A stretch of 64,000 nucleotides of DNA from JACCTU01 sp963700495 (GCA_963700495.1 CAVOXT010000003.1:434001-498000); one strand, 5' to 3'. Numbered from the stretch's first letter, positions 47,632 through 56,903 are shown. Notes: generated from the letters alone by a model not told the origin. A program made the numbers and translations.

Positions 47632-49755
47632 GTGCTCGAGCGCTGGACCGCCGCCGTCGTCCGCGCCCGGGTGGCCGTGCTCGTGGTCTGGCTCGCAGTT
47701 CTCGGCGCCGGCGTCTACGCGGCGACTCAGCTGCCTTCGCTCCTCTCGACCTCCTTCGCCGTGCCCGGGACCGAGTCCGAGCACGCACGGGCGCTGCTCG
47801 ACGAGCACTTCGGCGAGCGGCCCGACGGGACGTTCGTCGTCGTCTTCCGAGTCGCGCACCCATCGGACCCGCAGGTGGAGCGACGACTCCAGCGGCGGCT
47901 CGCGGCCGCGGCGGGCGCCATCCCGTCAGGGCAGGCCCGCGAGCTGCGCCGGGGCGGCGGCATCCTCTACGGCGAAGTCGTCACGCGACTTGACCTGAGC
48001 GAGGCGAAGCGTCACACGGGACGGCTTCGCGCGTCGCTCGCGTCGACGGGTCCTCCGGACGCGTGGGTCACCGGGCAGCCGGCGATCCAGCACGATCTCG
48101 ACCCGGTCCTCGCGTCGGACCTGCGCCGGGGAGAGGCCGTCGCGCTCCCGCTTGCCCTGCTCGTCCTGCTCGTGATCTTCGGCTTCTCGGTCGCCGTCGC
48201 CATCCCGTTCGTGTTCGCCGCCTGCACGATCGGCGGCGCGCTCGCAGCGGTCGCCGTCGTCGCGGAGCTGACGCCAACGAGCACGTACGTCACCAACCTC
48301 GTCGTTCTGATCGGGCTCGGGCTCGCCGTCGACTACTCGCTGCTGATCGTCCACCGCTTTCGCGAGGAGCTCGCGGGCGGTTTCGGGACGAACGAAGCTG
48401 TGATCCGGACGATGGCGACGGCAGGCCGGGCGGTCGTCTTCTCGGGCGTGGCGGTTGCGATCGGGCTCGGGCTCCTGCTCTTCGTGCCGGTGCCGTTCAT
48501 CCGGTCGATGGGCGTCGCCGGGCTGCTGGTCCCGCTGGTGTCGATCGCCGCCGCCTTGACCCTCCAGCCGGCGCTCCTGTCGGTGCTCGGCTACCGCATC
48601 TCGCGTCGCCGTGCGTCCGACCCCGACCGCGGATGGTGGGCGAGGCTCGCACGGACGATCATGCGTCGGCCGGCCGTCGTGCTCGCGCTCGGCACGGCGT
48701 TCCTGCTCACGCTGGCGGCGCCCGCGCTCGCTCTGCGGCTCTCGCCGGGGTCGTTCTCGGGGATCCCGCACGCGCCGGAGTCGACGCAGGGTCTCGAGCT
48801 GCTGCGTGCCGGTGTCGGTGCGGGGGCGGTCACGCCGACGCACGTCGTGATCGACGCCGGACGTTCAGGCGCTGCGGCCCGGGCTTCGACGCGAAACGAC
48901 GTCGAACGCCTGACCGACGAGCTCGCGGCCGACCCCGAGGTGCACATCGTCGCGAGCGGCAGGCGGCCGCCGTACGTCGACGACGACGCCCGCTACGCCC
49001 GGGTGATCGTCGTCGGACGACACGAGTACGGCGACGAAGCGACACGCGCCTTCGTGCGGCGGCTCCGGGACACCCTCGTCCCGGCCGCGGGGTTCTCCAC
49101 GCGGAGCACCGTCGTCGTCGGAGGTGCGCCGGCGCAGGGCGCCGACTACCTCTCTGCTACGTACGGCGCATTTCCCTGGCTCGTCCTCGCTGTGCTCGCG
49201 GCGACGTACGGGACCCTGTTGCTCGCGTTTCGCTCGCTCCTGCTCCCGCTCCAGGCGGTTCTCCTGAACCTGCTCACCGTCGCGGCGGTCTACGGCGTGC
49301 TCGTCGTCGTCTGCCAGTGGGGCGTCGGGGCGGACGTGCTCGGGCTCGAGGCGACCGGTCACGTCGAGGCCTGGGTCCCGGTCTTCCTGTTCGCGACGCT
49401 CTTCGGGCTGTCGATGGACTACGAGGTGTTTCTCGTCACGCGCATGCGCGAATCGTGGGACGACGTCGGCGACAACACGCGTGCGGTCGCCCACGGGCTC
49501 GCGCGAACCGGCCGGATCGTGACCGCCGCCGGGCTGATCATGGTGGCGGCGTTCTCCGGCTTGGTCGCCGGGCACGTCGCGGGCCTGGAGCAGCTCGGGC
49601 TCGGGCTTGCGGTGGGAGTGCTGATCGACGTGACGATCGTCCGCGCCCTGCTCGTGCCGTCGTCGATGGCCGTGCTCGGGCGCTGGACCTGGTGGCTGCC
49701 CGGGGAGGCGCGGCTTGCGCCTCCCCGGGTGGAGGGAGCTAAGCGACGACCTTGA
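47632..49755 (+). CDS. MMPL/RND-family transporter
   Basis: The protein has 707 residues, GTG start. A first membrane helix (VAVLVVWLAVLGAGVYAATQ), a periplasmic/extracytoplasmic domain, then five helices around the GLGLAVDYSLLIVHRFREEL motif (the conserved Asp/Tyr/Ser proton-relay region). The arrangement then repeats with LFGLSMDYEVFLVTRMRESW, giving about 12 helices in total. MMPL proteins export lipids, siderophores or drugs using the proton gradient. No lipid-synthesis gene is adjacent. It runs convergently into an exported-protein gene. Confidence 0.9.
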   Translation: MLERWTAAVVRARVAVLVVWLAVLGAGVYAATQLPSLLSTSFAVPGTESEHARALLDEHFGERPDGTFVVVFRVAHPSDPQVERRLQRRLAAAAGAIPSGQARELRRGGGILYGEVVTRLDLSEAKRHTGRLRASLASTGPPDAWVTGQPAIQHDLDPVLASDLRRGEAVALPLALLVLLVIFGFSVAVAIPFVFAACTIGGALAAVAVVAELTPTSTYVTNLVVLIGLGLAVDYSLLIVHRFREELAGGFGTNEAVIRTMATAGRAVVFSGVAVAIGLGLLLFVPVPFIRSMGVAGLLVPLVSIAAALTLQPALLSVLGYRISRRRASDPDRGWWARLARTIMRRPAVVLALGTAFLLTLAAPALALRLSPGSFSGIPHAPESTQGLELLRAGVGAGAVTPTHVVIDAGRSGAAARASTRNDVERLTDELAADPEVHIVASGRRPPYVDDDARYARVIVVGRHEYGDEATRAFVRRLRDTLVPAAGFSTRSTVVVGGAPAQGADYLSATYGAFPWLVLAVLAATYGTLLLAFRSLLLPLQAVLLNLLTVAAVYGVLVVVCQWGVGADVLGLEATGHVEAWVPVFLFATLFGLSMDYEVFLVTRMRESWDDVGDNTRAVAHGLARTGRIVTAAGLIMVAAFSGLVAGHVAGLEQLGLGLAVGVLIDVTIVRALLVPSSMAVLGRWTWWLPGEARLAPPRVEGAKRRP
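49699..49729. terminator. 13-bp perfect hairpin inside the MMPL 3' end
   Basis: CCCGGGGAGGCGC (49699-49711) pairs with GCGCCTCCCCGGG (49717-49729) across GGCTT. It lies 26 bases before the MMPL stop and just beyond the stop of the convergent operon. A bidirectional transcription barrier is plausible; there is no T-tract. Confidence 0.45.
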
Positions 49756-51319
49756 TCGCCAACCGGAACGCCGGCAGCTCGTAGCCGGCCGCGAGCCCCG
49801 GCGCATCCTGCGCGAAGCTGAGCAGCGGCACCATCCCGAGCTGCGGGTACGGGTAGGCGGGCTGCTGCGTGTACAGGAGCGGATAGAGGTCGATCAGATG
49901 CGTACCGGGCTTGCCGGTCGCGAGCATCTGGATCCGCACGTAGCCGTTGCTGTTGAACCCGCACGCGTAGCCGATGTAGGCGTTGTCGTACGTGACGGCG
50001 ACCGTGTTGTCGAGCTGAGTCCAGCCGACGCCCTTGATCTCGATCACGAACGGCTTGCCCGCCTTCACGACTTTCGGCATCGCCACGAAGCTGCGCTTGA
50101 CGTAGTACGGGATCTGCGCCTTCACCTTGCCCGCCTGCGACACCTGGACGACGTGCCAGCCGCCGAGACCGTCCGGGACGGTGATCTCGGATCGCAGCGA
50201 GCCGTCGGCTCCGGCCAGACCGCCCCCGAGCGGGACGTCCACGAAGCTCCAGCACGTGCCGGTGCAGTTGACGCGGTTGCCGACGACGGTCGACCAGGAG
50301 AGCTGGACGGGGACATTCGGCGTGAGGCCTGCCGCCGTCACTTGCACCTTCGAGAGGATCGCGCCGCTCGTCGAGCTCAGCTGCACGAGTGTTCCCGCGG
50401 ACTGGGTCGAGAGGTTCGCCGCGGACAGCGTCGTCCGCGCGTCGATGGTCGGACGCACCGAAGCCGGCCACTCGAGCCGGACGGGCGGCGCGCCGAGGTC
50501 CTTCGTCACGGTGAACTTGCGCCGGTGGCTGTCGGTCCACGGGACCGGCGACTGCTCCATGTTCAGGTACGGGACGGTGTGGCTGGACCCGGCGTACTCG
50601 ATCCAGTGCGCACCGACGTCGCCTGCTGCGCGGAGCTTGAAGGTCAGGACGCCGCGCGTGGTGTTCGCCGCCAGCGAGCCGGTGAAGCGGTTGTCGTAGA
50701 GCACCGACCCGACGCTCTCGTAGGTCGGAGAGCCCATTCCGACGACCTTGATGGTGATCGTCGTCCCAACCGGTCCGCGCGTCGGGCTGATCTTCACCGT
50801 GCGTTTGAGGAGGAAGCCGCCCTTCGCGACCTGGACGCCGTCCACGACCGCATAGAGGTCGTGGATTCCGCCGAAGTCGACCGGCGCCGTGAACGTGACC
50901 GAGAAGCCGCCCGACGAGGTCGTGACGGTCTTCGCGAGCGCGACGGCGATCCTGTCGACCTTGCGACCGATGTAGTCGACACTGTCGGGCTTCGGATCGA
51001 GGATGTACCGGATGTTCGCCGTCATCCACGCGATCGTCACGTCCTTGCCCGCACGGAGGCCAGAACCAGTGAGGGTGACCTTCGTGCCCGCGGGTGCGAC
51101 GTCGGGGGATGCCTTCAGGCTGAGCATGCTCGCCGCCGGCGTGCCCGCGTCCATCAGCGGGCCCGGCAGCGCAGGCGTTCCCGGAACGAACGGCGCCGTG
51201 ACGGGGATCGGTGCTGCAAGAGCCGCCGGGGAGAGGAGCAGCAACGTCCCCGCTGCGGTCGCGATCGCGACCGAGAGGTTCCTCCGGCGGGAGTGGCAGT
51301 GGCGTGTCGTGCTGCTCAT
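49739..51319 (-). CDS. Large exported protein with IPT/TIG-like Ig domains
   Basis: The protein has 526 residues; ATG 51319 follows AAGGAGACG. Signal peptide LSVAIATAAGTLLLLSPAAL. At least four Ig-like units can be seen with SPDVAPAGTKVTLTGSGLRA, SPTRGPVGTTITIKVVG, AAGLTPNVPVQLSWSTV and VKAGKPFVIEIKGVGWTQLD. This is the pattern of IPT/TIG domains common in bacterial adhesins and surface proteins. It is the last of three exported proteins in an operon, with a 14-base gap to the upstream gene. Adhesion is plausible but not shown. Confidence 0.7.
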   Translation of the reverse strand: MSSTTRHCHSRRRNLSVAIATAAGTLLLLSPAALAAPIPVTAPFVPGTPALPGPLMDAGTPAASMLSLKASPDVAPAGTKVTLTGSGLRAGKDVTIAWMTANIRYILDPKPDSVDYIGRKVDRIAVALAKTVTTSSGGFSVTFTAPVDFGGIHDLYAVVDGVQVAKGGFLLKRTVKISPTRGPVGTTITIKVVGMGSPTYESVGSVLYDNRFTGSLAANTTRGVLTFKLRAAGDVGAHWIEYAGSSHTVPYLNMEQSPVPWTDSHRRKFTVTKDLGAPPVRLEWPASVRPTIDARTTLSAANLSTQSAGTLVQLSSTSGAILSKVQVTAAGLTPNVPVQLSWSTVVGNRVNCTGTCWSFVDVPLGGGLAGADGSLRSEITVPDGLGGWHVVQVSQAGKVKAQIPYYVKRSFVAMPKVVKAGKPFVIEIKGVGWTQLDNTVAVTYDNAYIGYACGFNSNGYVRIQMLATGKPGTHLIDLYPLLYTQQPAYPYPQLGMVPLLSFAQDAPGLAAGYELPAFRLAIKVVA

Positions 51320-51333
51320 CTCCTTCGTCTCCT

Positions 51334-52233
51334 TTACGGGATGATCGTGACGACGTGGTCGTACATTCCGAACTTGTTCGACTCCGTCTTGAACACCACC
51401 CGGAACGTGACCGTCCCGAGCGGGAAGTCCTGCGTGATGTTCCACGCTGCGGTCCAGAACCAGACGCGGTTCGGTGCAGTTCCGTGCGCGCCCCAGTTCA
51501 GCTTCGCGAACGGCTGCCCAGGGATCTTCACGTAGGCGTACTTGACGTTCTCGGTCGAGAGGATCGCGCCCGTCGGGGTCTCGTTGCCCCAGATGCGGAA
51601 CACGAGCTGCTCGCCTCGCTTGAAGGTCGTCGTCTGCGTGCAGCCCACCGGCCGCGGCTTTGCGCCGCTCGGCCTCGTGCCGTTGACACTGTCGACGTAC
51701 AGGAAGACGTCGAGCCTGTCGGGAGCCGTCCGCTCTGCCAAGGCGGCTTCAGCGAGGAAGCTCTCGTCGACCGACGACGTGATCGTCAGCTGGGACGAGG
51801 CGACGGGGATCTGCGTGTAGCGCGCGACCTGGTTCGACTTGGTGCGCACGAAGATCTTGAACGGCACGATCCCGAGTGCGTAGTCCGACGGGATCGTCCA
51901 GGTTCCGGTCCAGTGGTACCGGCTCGTCGCCCTTCGCTCGTAGGACAGCTTCAGGTTGGGCTGCCCCGGGATCTGGACGTAGAACGACTTGATGCGCTTC
52001 GCGTCGAGCACCTTCTTCGTCTTCGACTGGCCGGCGTAGGCCCTGAAGACGACGCTCGCGCCCCGGATGTAGAAGTTCGACATCGCGCCTTCTGCGGTCA
52101 CCGTCTGCGCCGCGACGAAGATCGGGAGCTTGTTCGCCGGATACGGCGTCTCCCCCGGTGTCTGTGCCGACGCCGACGCGGTCAGCGCGACCGCGGCAAA
52201 TGCGCCGGCGATGATGAGAGTCCTTCGTTTCAT
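51334..52233 (-). CDS. Exported protein with an internal tandem duplication
   Basis: The protein has 299 residues. Signal peptide MKRRTLIIAGAFAAVALTAS with an AxA cleavage site. Two ~130-residue beta units are related to each other. The first has VVFRAYAG ... IKSFYVQIPGQPNLKLSYE and FKIFVRTKSNQVARYTQIPV. The second has LVFRIWGN ... VKYAYVKIPGQPFAKLNWG and FRVVFKTESNKFGMYDHVVT. Middle gene of the three exported genes. Function unknown. Confidence 0.7.
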   Translation of the reverse strand: MKRRTLIIAGAFAAVALTASASAQTPGETPYPANKLPIFVAAQTVTAEGAMSNFYIRGASVVFRAYAGQSKTKKVLDAKRIKSFYVQIPGQPNLKLSYERRATSRYHWTGTWTIPSDYALGIVPFKIFVRTKSNQVARYTQIPVASSQLTITSSVDESFLAEAALAERTAPDRLDVFLYVDSVNGTRPSGAKPRPVGCTQTTTFKRGEQLVFRIWGNETPTGAILSTENVKYAYVKIPGQPFAKLNWGAHGTAPNRVWFWTAAWNITQDFPLGTVTFRVVFKTESNKFGMYDHVVTIIP

Positions 52234-52246
52234 GGTGCCTCCTCGA

Positions 52247-52744
52247 TTACGCGGTCAACGTGCCGGTGAACTTCACGGAGAAGGTGCCTTTGCCGCGGTC
52301 GTAGACACCGGTCATCTTCAGCGACCCCTTGGCCCTCGCGAGCTTCCCGGTTCCCCTCACGACGGTGGCCCGCCCGGAGAGGCTGAACACCTGGCCCTCC
52401 TCGTCGCCGCAGCCCGTCGACCCGGTTACGACCTTGAAGGTCAGCTTTCCGCCGGCGCCGGTCATCGTGCCGAGCCCGGTGAACGGGATGCACGGGCGGA
52501 CGGCGGTGTTGCCCTTGCCCTTCCCCAAGATCTTCCCGGCGCCGAGTTTCGTGGCGCTGCCGGCGCCGCTCGCGGAGATGTCCGCGACGTTGTCGTTGAC
52601 CTTCACGACAGCCTTTCCGGCGTACTTCGCGGTGAAGGGCACCTTCTTCGTGCTTGCGGAGGTGCCCGCGGACGCAACGCCCGCGATCCCCGCTGTCGCG
52701 AAGGCCGCCGCGAGCAAGGCGGTGGCCACTCGGAGTCTGTTCAT
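52247..52744 (-). CDS. Exported Gly/Lys-rich protein (165 aa)
   Basis: ATG 52744 follows AAAGGAGCGACC. Signal peptide RVATALLAAAFATAGIAGVA with cleavage near ASA. The mature part is lysine- and glycine-rich with repeated antiparallel beta strands (KLGAGKILGKGKGNTAV, GKLTFKVVTGSTGCGDEEG, KGSLKMTGVYDRGKGTFSVK). It is the first gene of the exported-protein operon; gaps of 13 and 14 bases follow. No family was recognised. Confidence 0.65.
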   Translation of the reverse strand: MNRLRVATALLAAAFATAGIAGVASAGTSASTKKVPFTAKYAGKAVVKVNDNVADISASGAGSATKLGAGKILGKGKGNTAVRPCIPFTGLGTMTGAGGKLTFKVVTGSTGCGDEEGQVFSLSGRATVVRGTGKLARAKGSLKMTGVYDRGKGTFSVKFTGTLTA

Positions 52745-52886
52745 GGTCGCTCCTTTGTGTGAACTCACACATGCGTTTGGCTTCATGTGTTGCATCGTGC
52801 TGGCACTCGGAGAGGTCCTCATCAGTGCACATCCGGAGCTTGCGTACGGGAAACCCGAATGCGTCGGTGCGTTAGCTGCGGTGCCG

Positions 52887-53481
52887 CTACGGCGAAGCCG
52901 GAGGGTCTCTCGGAAGAAGTTGGTGCCCGTCGACGACGGCTCGTGCGATGTCCAGGAGCTTGTGGTTCGTCGTGCGCGCGTGCTCGCGGAGCATTGCGAA
53001 CGCCTGCTGTTCGTCGATCGAGTGACGCTCCATCAAGATGCCTTTCGCGCGCTCGGTCACCGCGCGGCGTCCGAATGCGCCCTCCAGGTCGTGGTACTCG
53101 GCGAAGCGGCGCAGCACGATGTCGATCGAGCTCTGCCAGTCCTCTGCGTCGCGGTCCGTGATGTAGGCGAACACGCCGCGCTTGGAGGCTTCCTTCACGA
53201 AAGAGGGATCCGCCGCGTGCAGGATGACGATCACCGGGCACGCGGCTTCCTTGACGATCTTCTCGATCAGGCCGAGCGCCTGATCGGAGCTTTCTCCCAG
53301 CTCCGACGAGCGCGACGTCGGGCCGCTCCCTGGCGGTGACCGCGCCTACCTCAGCGACGTCGATCTCGCGGGCGATCACCTCGTGCCCCAGCGCGGCAAC
53401 GATGGGAGCGACGAGAGTCAACCGGTCCTTCCGCTCGTTGGCGATCAGGACACGGAGATGCTCGGTCTCGCGGTAGCGCAC
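52887..53481 (-). pseudogene. ANTAR-domain response regulator (single frameshift)
   Basis: Opens MRYRETEHLRVLIANERKDR and continues to RERPDVALVG. One extra base near 53300 then moves the frame to LGESSDQALGLIEKI and VIVILHAADPSFVKEASKRG. The C-terminal ANTAR domain (AEYHDLEGAFGRRAVTERAK, GILMERHSIDEQQAFAMLRE) binds hairpins in nascent RNA to prevent termination. With the base removed the product is ~198 residues, the usual receiver-plus-ANTAR length. The receiver part lacks an obvious phosphoaspartate motif, so it may be a pseudoreceiver. Confidence 0.75.
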
Positions 53482-53871
53482 AGCCTGCCGTCCGCCCGAA
53501 GTCTAGACGTGGGCTGAAAAGCCGGCCGCATCCGAGCCGCCCAGTTGCTACGGTCCACCCGTCCGCCCCAACGTCCGGCGGACGATCTTCTCCGGCTCCA
53601 ACCCTCGGCCGGCGCCAGGGTCGACGAAACGTCGGCTTGAGCTCGAGCGCTGGGAGCCTTGGATGTCACAGCTGCGCTGGCCTGATCCTCCGGAACACCG
53701 GGCGGAAGCCGGCACGGCTCGAAAGCCCGCCGCGTATCGACCACAAGGAGTACGTGCCCGACACGACGGCGCCGAGACCGGTCCCAGAGGCCGGTCCGAC
53801 GGCCTGCCCGCGCGGCAGAGTTCCGCCGCGCGGGCACGGTCGCTCGATGCGACCGCCAGGGAGGCGTCGTA
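53482..53871. other. 390-base gap between the ANTAR gene and the cold-shock gene
   Basis: No convincing coding sequence was seen on either strand. It holds two strong stem-loops near its right end (annotated separately) and must contain promoters for the cold-shock gene and for the ANTAR gene. Confidence 0.5.
53776..53836 (+). promoter_or_regulatory. Structured 5' leader of the cold-shock gene: two consecutive stem-loops
   Basis: GACCGG (53776-53781) pairs with CCGGTC (53791-53796). TGCCCGCGCGGC (53805-53816) pairs perfectly with GCCGCGCGGGCA (53825-53836) across AGAGTTCC. They end 35 bases before the GTG start. Cold-shock mRNAs often have structured leaders that alter translation with temperature; here that is inference. 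Confidence 0.45.
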
Positions 53872-54111
53872 GTGGCATCCGGCACCGTCAAGTGGTTCGA
53901 CCGGGCGCGCGGCTACGGCTACGTCGCACCCGACACGGGTGGCTATGACCTCTATCTTCATCGCGCGTCCATCGCCGGCGACCTTCGCCTGACCCTCGCG
54001 GCCGGCGACAGACTCGAGTTCGAAACGAGAACGGACGGCATCGTGCCGGAGGCTGTGAACGCGCTCGCGCCGGCCACATCGCGATCGTCGCTTCAGCGCG
54101 CCGGCGATTAG
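53872..54111 (+). CDS. Cold-shock domain protein
   Basis: The protein has 79 residues; the GTG follows GGGAGGCGTCGTA. The RNP-1 motif is in GTVKWFDRARGYGYVAPDTG and the RNP-2-like strand in YDLYLHRASIAGD, where Csp proteins usually have DVFVHYSAI. The replaced residues are unusual but keep the aromatic surface. Csp proteins melt RNA secondary structure. The C-terminal tail (ALAPATSRSSLQRAGD) extends beyond a minimal Csp. Confidence 0.85.
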   Translation: MASGTVKWFDRARGYGYVAPDTGGYDLYLHRASIAGDLRLTLAAGDRLEFETRTDGIVPEAVNALAPATSRSSLQRAGD

Positions 54112-54143
54112 CGACGTCGCCGACTGGAAAGACCGAACGCGGC

Positions 54144-55079
54144 GTGACCCGCTTCCTCGTTGCCGTCTCTCTCGGGTTGGCGGTCGCTACCGCGCTGTCC
54201 GATACGACGGCGGACAGCGCCCGGCCGACGATCGTCGGCGTGAACGTCCGTGCCGATTGGGCGCTTACCGAGTTCGAGCGCGACCGGGTGTTCGAGAAGC
54301 TGTCGGCTGCGCGGGTCGGCTGGGTCCGTCTCGCTGCGTGCTGGTGCCAGATCGAGCTTCAGCCCGGCGTGTTCGGCGGCGACTACGAGCGGAAGATTCG
54401 GACGAACGTGGACGCGGCGCACGCCCATGGTCTGCGTGTGCTGCTGATCCTGTGGGGCACTCCGGCCTGGCACGGTTGGCGGTTGAGCACTCCTGCGCGC
54501 CCCGAGGTGTTCGCGTCGTTCGCAGAGTACGCGGCGTGGGCGTTCGAGCCGGACGCGTGGGAGGTCTGGAACGAGCCGGACTACCGGCTGTTCTGGCGGG
54601 GGACGCCGGAGCAATACGGGCGTCTGCTCGCGGCGGCATACCCGCCGCTGCACGCCACCGGAAAGCCGGTGCTCTTCGGCGGGCTCGCGCACAACGAGCC
54701 CGGCTGGTTGAGACGGGCAATGCGCGCCGGCGCTCGGTTCGACGCGATCGCCGCACACCCCTATCCAAGCCGACACGACGCAACCCCGGAACGCGCGCTC
54801 AGGCGGCTCGAACCGCTCCATCACGTCGTTCCGCGCGCCTCGGTGTGGATCACCGAGCTCGGCTGGTCGACCTATCCGGGCGGCGTGACCGAACGGCAGC
54901 AGGCCGCGTTCGTGATCCGCACGCTTCGTCTCCTGCGCGAGCGGTACGCATACGTGCGGCGCGTGTTCTTCTACGTCGAACGTGACGACCGCGGCGGTGG
55001 GTGGCTCCGAAACCTCGGCCTCCTGCGGCACGACTTGTCCGAGAAGCCCGCGCTTCGTGCGCTTCGCCGTGTTGCGTGA
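54144..55079 (+). CDS. Exported glycoside hydrolase-like protein (GH clan A type)
   Basis: The protein has 311 residues, GTG start, with a short hydrophobic N-terminus (FLVAVSLGLAVATALS). A (beta/alpha)8 barrel is indicated by VGWVRLAACWCQIELQPGVF, VLLILWGTPAWHGWRLS, the acid/base motif WEVWNEPDY and the nucleophile motif VWITELGWSTYPGG. W-N-E-P and T-E-L/x-G are the paired glutamates of clan A retaining enzymes (GH5/GH39-like). The glycan substrate is unknown. It follows the cold-shock gene by 32 bases. Confidence 0.75.
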   Translation: MTRFLVAVSLGLAVATALSDTTADSARPTIVGVNVRADWALTEFERDRVFEKLSAARVGWVRLAACWCQIELQPGVFGGDYERKIRTNVDAAHAHGLRVLLILWGTPAWHGWRLSTPARPEVFASFAEYAAWAFEPDAWEVWNEPDYRLFWRGTPEQYGRLLAAAYPPLHATGKPVLFGGLAHNEPGWLRRAMRAGARFDAIAAHPYPSRHDATPERALRRLEPLHHVVPRASVWITELGWSTYPGGVTERQQAAFVIRTLRLLRERYAYVRRVFFYVERDDRGGGWLRNLGLLRHDLSEKPALRALRRVA

Positions 55080-55274
55080 CATAGCGCACGAGACCTATCG
55101 GAACCAATTTCGACGATGGTTCGAGATCGCGGCTATGGTGGGTCAGCGCACTTGATTTTGGTGTTGGCCGAAGAACCCGCAACTGTTCTTCGTTTGCCAC
55201 TTCGCCGGACAGGTGCACCCAGGAGAGCTCGACCGGGTTTTCCTGCCTTGTGAGATGAGCCGAAGGAGCATCAC

Positions 55275-55586
55275 ATGCATGCGACCATTCGCCGCTACGA
55301 CGGTGTGGACCAGAATCGCATCGTCGAGTTGACCGGCAAGGTCAATGAGACCCTCGTCCCGAAGCTGAGCAAGATGCAGGGCTTCAAGGGCTATTACCTG
55401 ATCGAGGCCGACAACGGCATCATCAGCTCGCTCGGACTCTTCGAGACCCCCGAGCAGGCCGACGAGTCGACCAAGGTCGCCGTCAGCTGGATTCGTGACG
55501 AGAAGCTCGAGAACGCGCTCCCGAATCCGCCCAAGATCACGACCGGCAAGGTCGTCGCACACAAGAACGGCTTCGTCGCCGTCTAA
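55275..55586 (+). CDS. Small dimeric alpha/beta-barrel-like protein (103 aa)
   Basis: ATG 55275 follows CCGAAGGAGCATCAC. The chain MHATIRRYDGVDQNRIVELT ... MQGFKGYYLIEADNGIISSL ... FETPEQADESTKVAVSWIRD resembles ferredoxin-like/ABM monooxygenase-type domains in length and strand order, though catalytic residues cannot be assigned. It stands alone and is followed by terminator-like hairpins. Confidence 0.7.
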   Translation: MHATIRRYDGVDQNRIVELTGKVNETLVPKLSKMQGFKGYYLIEADNGIISSLGLFETPEQADESTKVAVSWIRDEKLENALPNPPKITTGKVVAHKNGFVAV

Positions 55587-55637
55587 CGCCTCCTGTAGGC
55601 GTTGCGTTTCGTGTGGGGAGGGCCCTCGGGCCCTCTC
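55585..55637 (+). terminator. Tandem hairpins after the 103-aa gene
   Basis: AACGCC (55585-55590) with GGCGTT (55598-55603) is followed by GCGTTTC. A second inverted repeat GGAGGGCCC/GGGCCCTCTCC follows at 55617-55637. Likely transcription end. Confidence 0.5.
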
Positions 55638-55792
55638 CATTCGGATCTGAACGAAACACCGCGAACGCTCTCGATTGCCTGTACTGTGGATCCACTGCGA
55701 GAAGTTGATTCCTCGTGGCCCGAAATGGTCGATCCGCCCGCCCCGGCCCCCGGTGGGCGATCTTCCTCCTCCAGAAGGCAGAAGCGCGGACG

Positions 55793-56710
55793 CTAGGGGC
55801 GTTCGTCGAGCAATTCGATCTTTGCTCGCGCGCGGAGCGTCTTCAGGGTCTGTTGCTCGATCTGCCTGATCCGCTCGCGGGTGACGTTGAACGTCCGCCC
55901 CACTTCGTCGAGCGTGCGCGGCGGCTTCCCGTCGAGGCCGTAGCGGAGCTCGATGATCTCGCGCTGCCGGCTGGGGAGCGTCGCGAGGACACCGTGCAAC
56001 GCCTCGCTCTGCAACGCGACCTGAGCCGCTTCGTCGGGTGCGGGAGCCGACTCGTCACGGATCAGCCCCCCGAGCTCTGAATCGTCCTCTTCGCTGACCG
56101 GCTTCTCGAGCGAGATGGGCGCCAAAGCCGTGTTGCGGATCGCTTCGACCTCGTCGGTGCGCAAGCCGACCTCCCGGGCGATCTCGACTGCCGAAGCGTT
56201 TCTCCCGAGCTCCGCCGTCAGCCTGCGCTCGACGTTCGTGATCTCCTGGAGCTTCTCGACGACGTGCACGGGCATCCGGATCGTCCGCGCCTTGTCGGCG
56301 ATCGCTCTGGCGACCGCCTGGCGGATCCACCAGGTCGCGTAGGTGGAGAACTTGAACCCCTTGCGGTGGTCGAACTTCTCCGCGGCCCGCACGAGCCCGA
56401 TCGTTCCCTCCTGGATCAGATCGAGGAACGGCAGCCCCTGGTTGCGGTAGCGCTTCGCGATCGAGACGACCAGGCGCAGGTTCGCCTCGACCATCTCCTG
56501 CTTCGCGCGGTGATCGCCGCGCTCGATCCGCTTCGCGAGCTCGACCTCCTGCGCGCCGGTGAGCAGGTCGACCCTGCCGATCTCGTTCAGGAACAGCCGG
56601 AGCCCATCCGTGGTGTGCACTGCCCTTTCGGCCGGCGACGGTTCAGCCCGATTGCCATCGTCACCCGCCGCAATGAGCGCGAGCCCTGCCGGCTGTTCCT
56701 GGGAGGCCAT
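55793..56710 (-). CDS. RNA polymerase sigma-70 family factor, primary-like (SigA/group 2)
   Basis: The protein has 305 residues, ATG 56710. Region 1.2 (DGLRLFLNEIGRVDLLTGAQ), region 2 (VEANLRLVVSIAKRYRNQGL, FLDLIQEGTIGLVRAAEKFD, FKFSTYATWWIRQAVARAIA), region 3 and region 4.2 (TLDEVGRTFNVTRERIRQIE) are complete. Region 1.1 is absent, so this is either a short primary factor or a group 2 sigma such as SigB/HrdB relatives. It recognises -10/-35 promoters of the TTGACA/TATAAT type. Confidence 0.92.
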   Translation of the reverse strand: MASQEQPAGLALIAAGDDGNRAEPSPAERAVHTTDGLRLFLNEIGRVDLLTGAQEVELAKRIERGDHRAKQEMVEANLRLVVSIAKRYRNQGLPFLDLIQEGTIGLVRAAEKFDHRKGFKFSTYATWWIRQAVARAIADKARTIRMPVHVVEKLQEITNVERRLTAELGRNASAVEIAREVGLRTDEVEAIRNTALAPISLEKPVSEEDDSELGGLIRDESAPAPDEAAQVALQSEALHGVLATLPSRQREIIELRYGLDGKPPRTLDEVGRTFNVTRERIRQIEQQTLKTLRARAKIELLDERP

Positions 56711-56903
56711 ATCTCTCCTTCACGCGCGTTCGGTTGAAAGCGAACAGCCGATTGACCCGCCATCGCAACAATGAGGAGAGGAGTGCGGCGCTCGTTGGAG
56801 CGCGCGGGAAATCGACTACTCGCTGCCGTGCTCACAATAGCCGCAGTCCGGAGGATCCGCTCACGCGCGTGACCCGGCGCTCAGGCGCGGTGTACGTCCT
56901 CTC

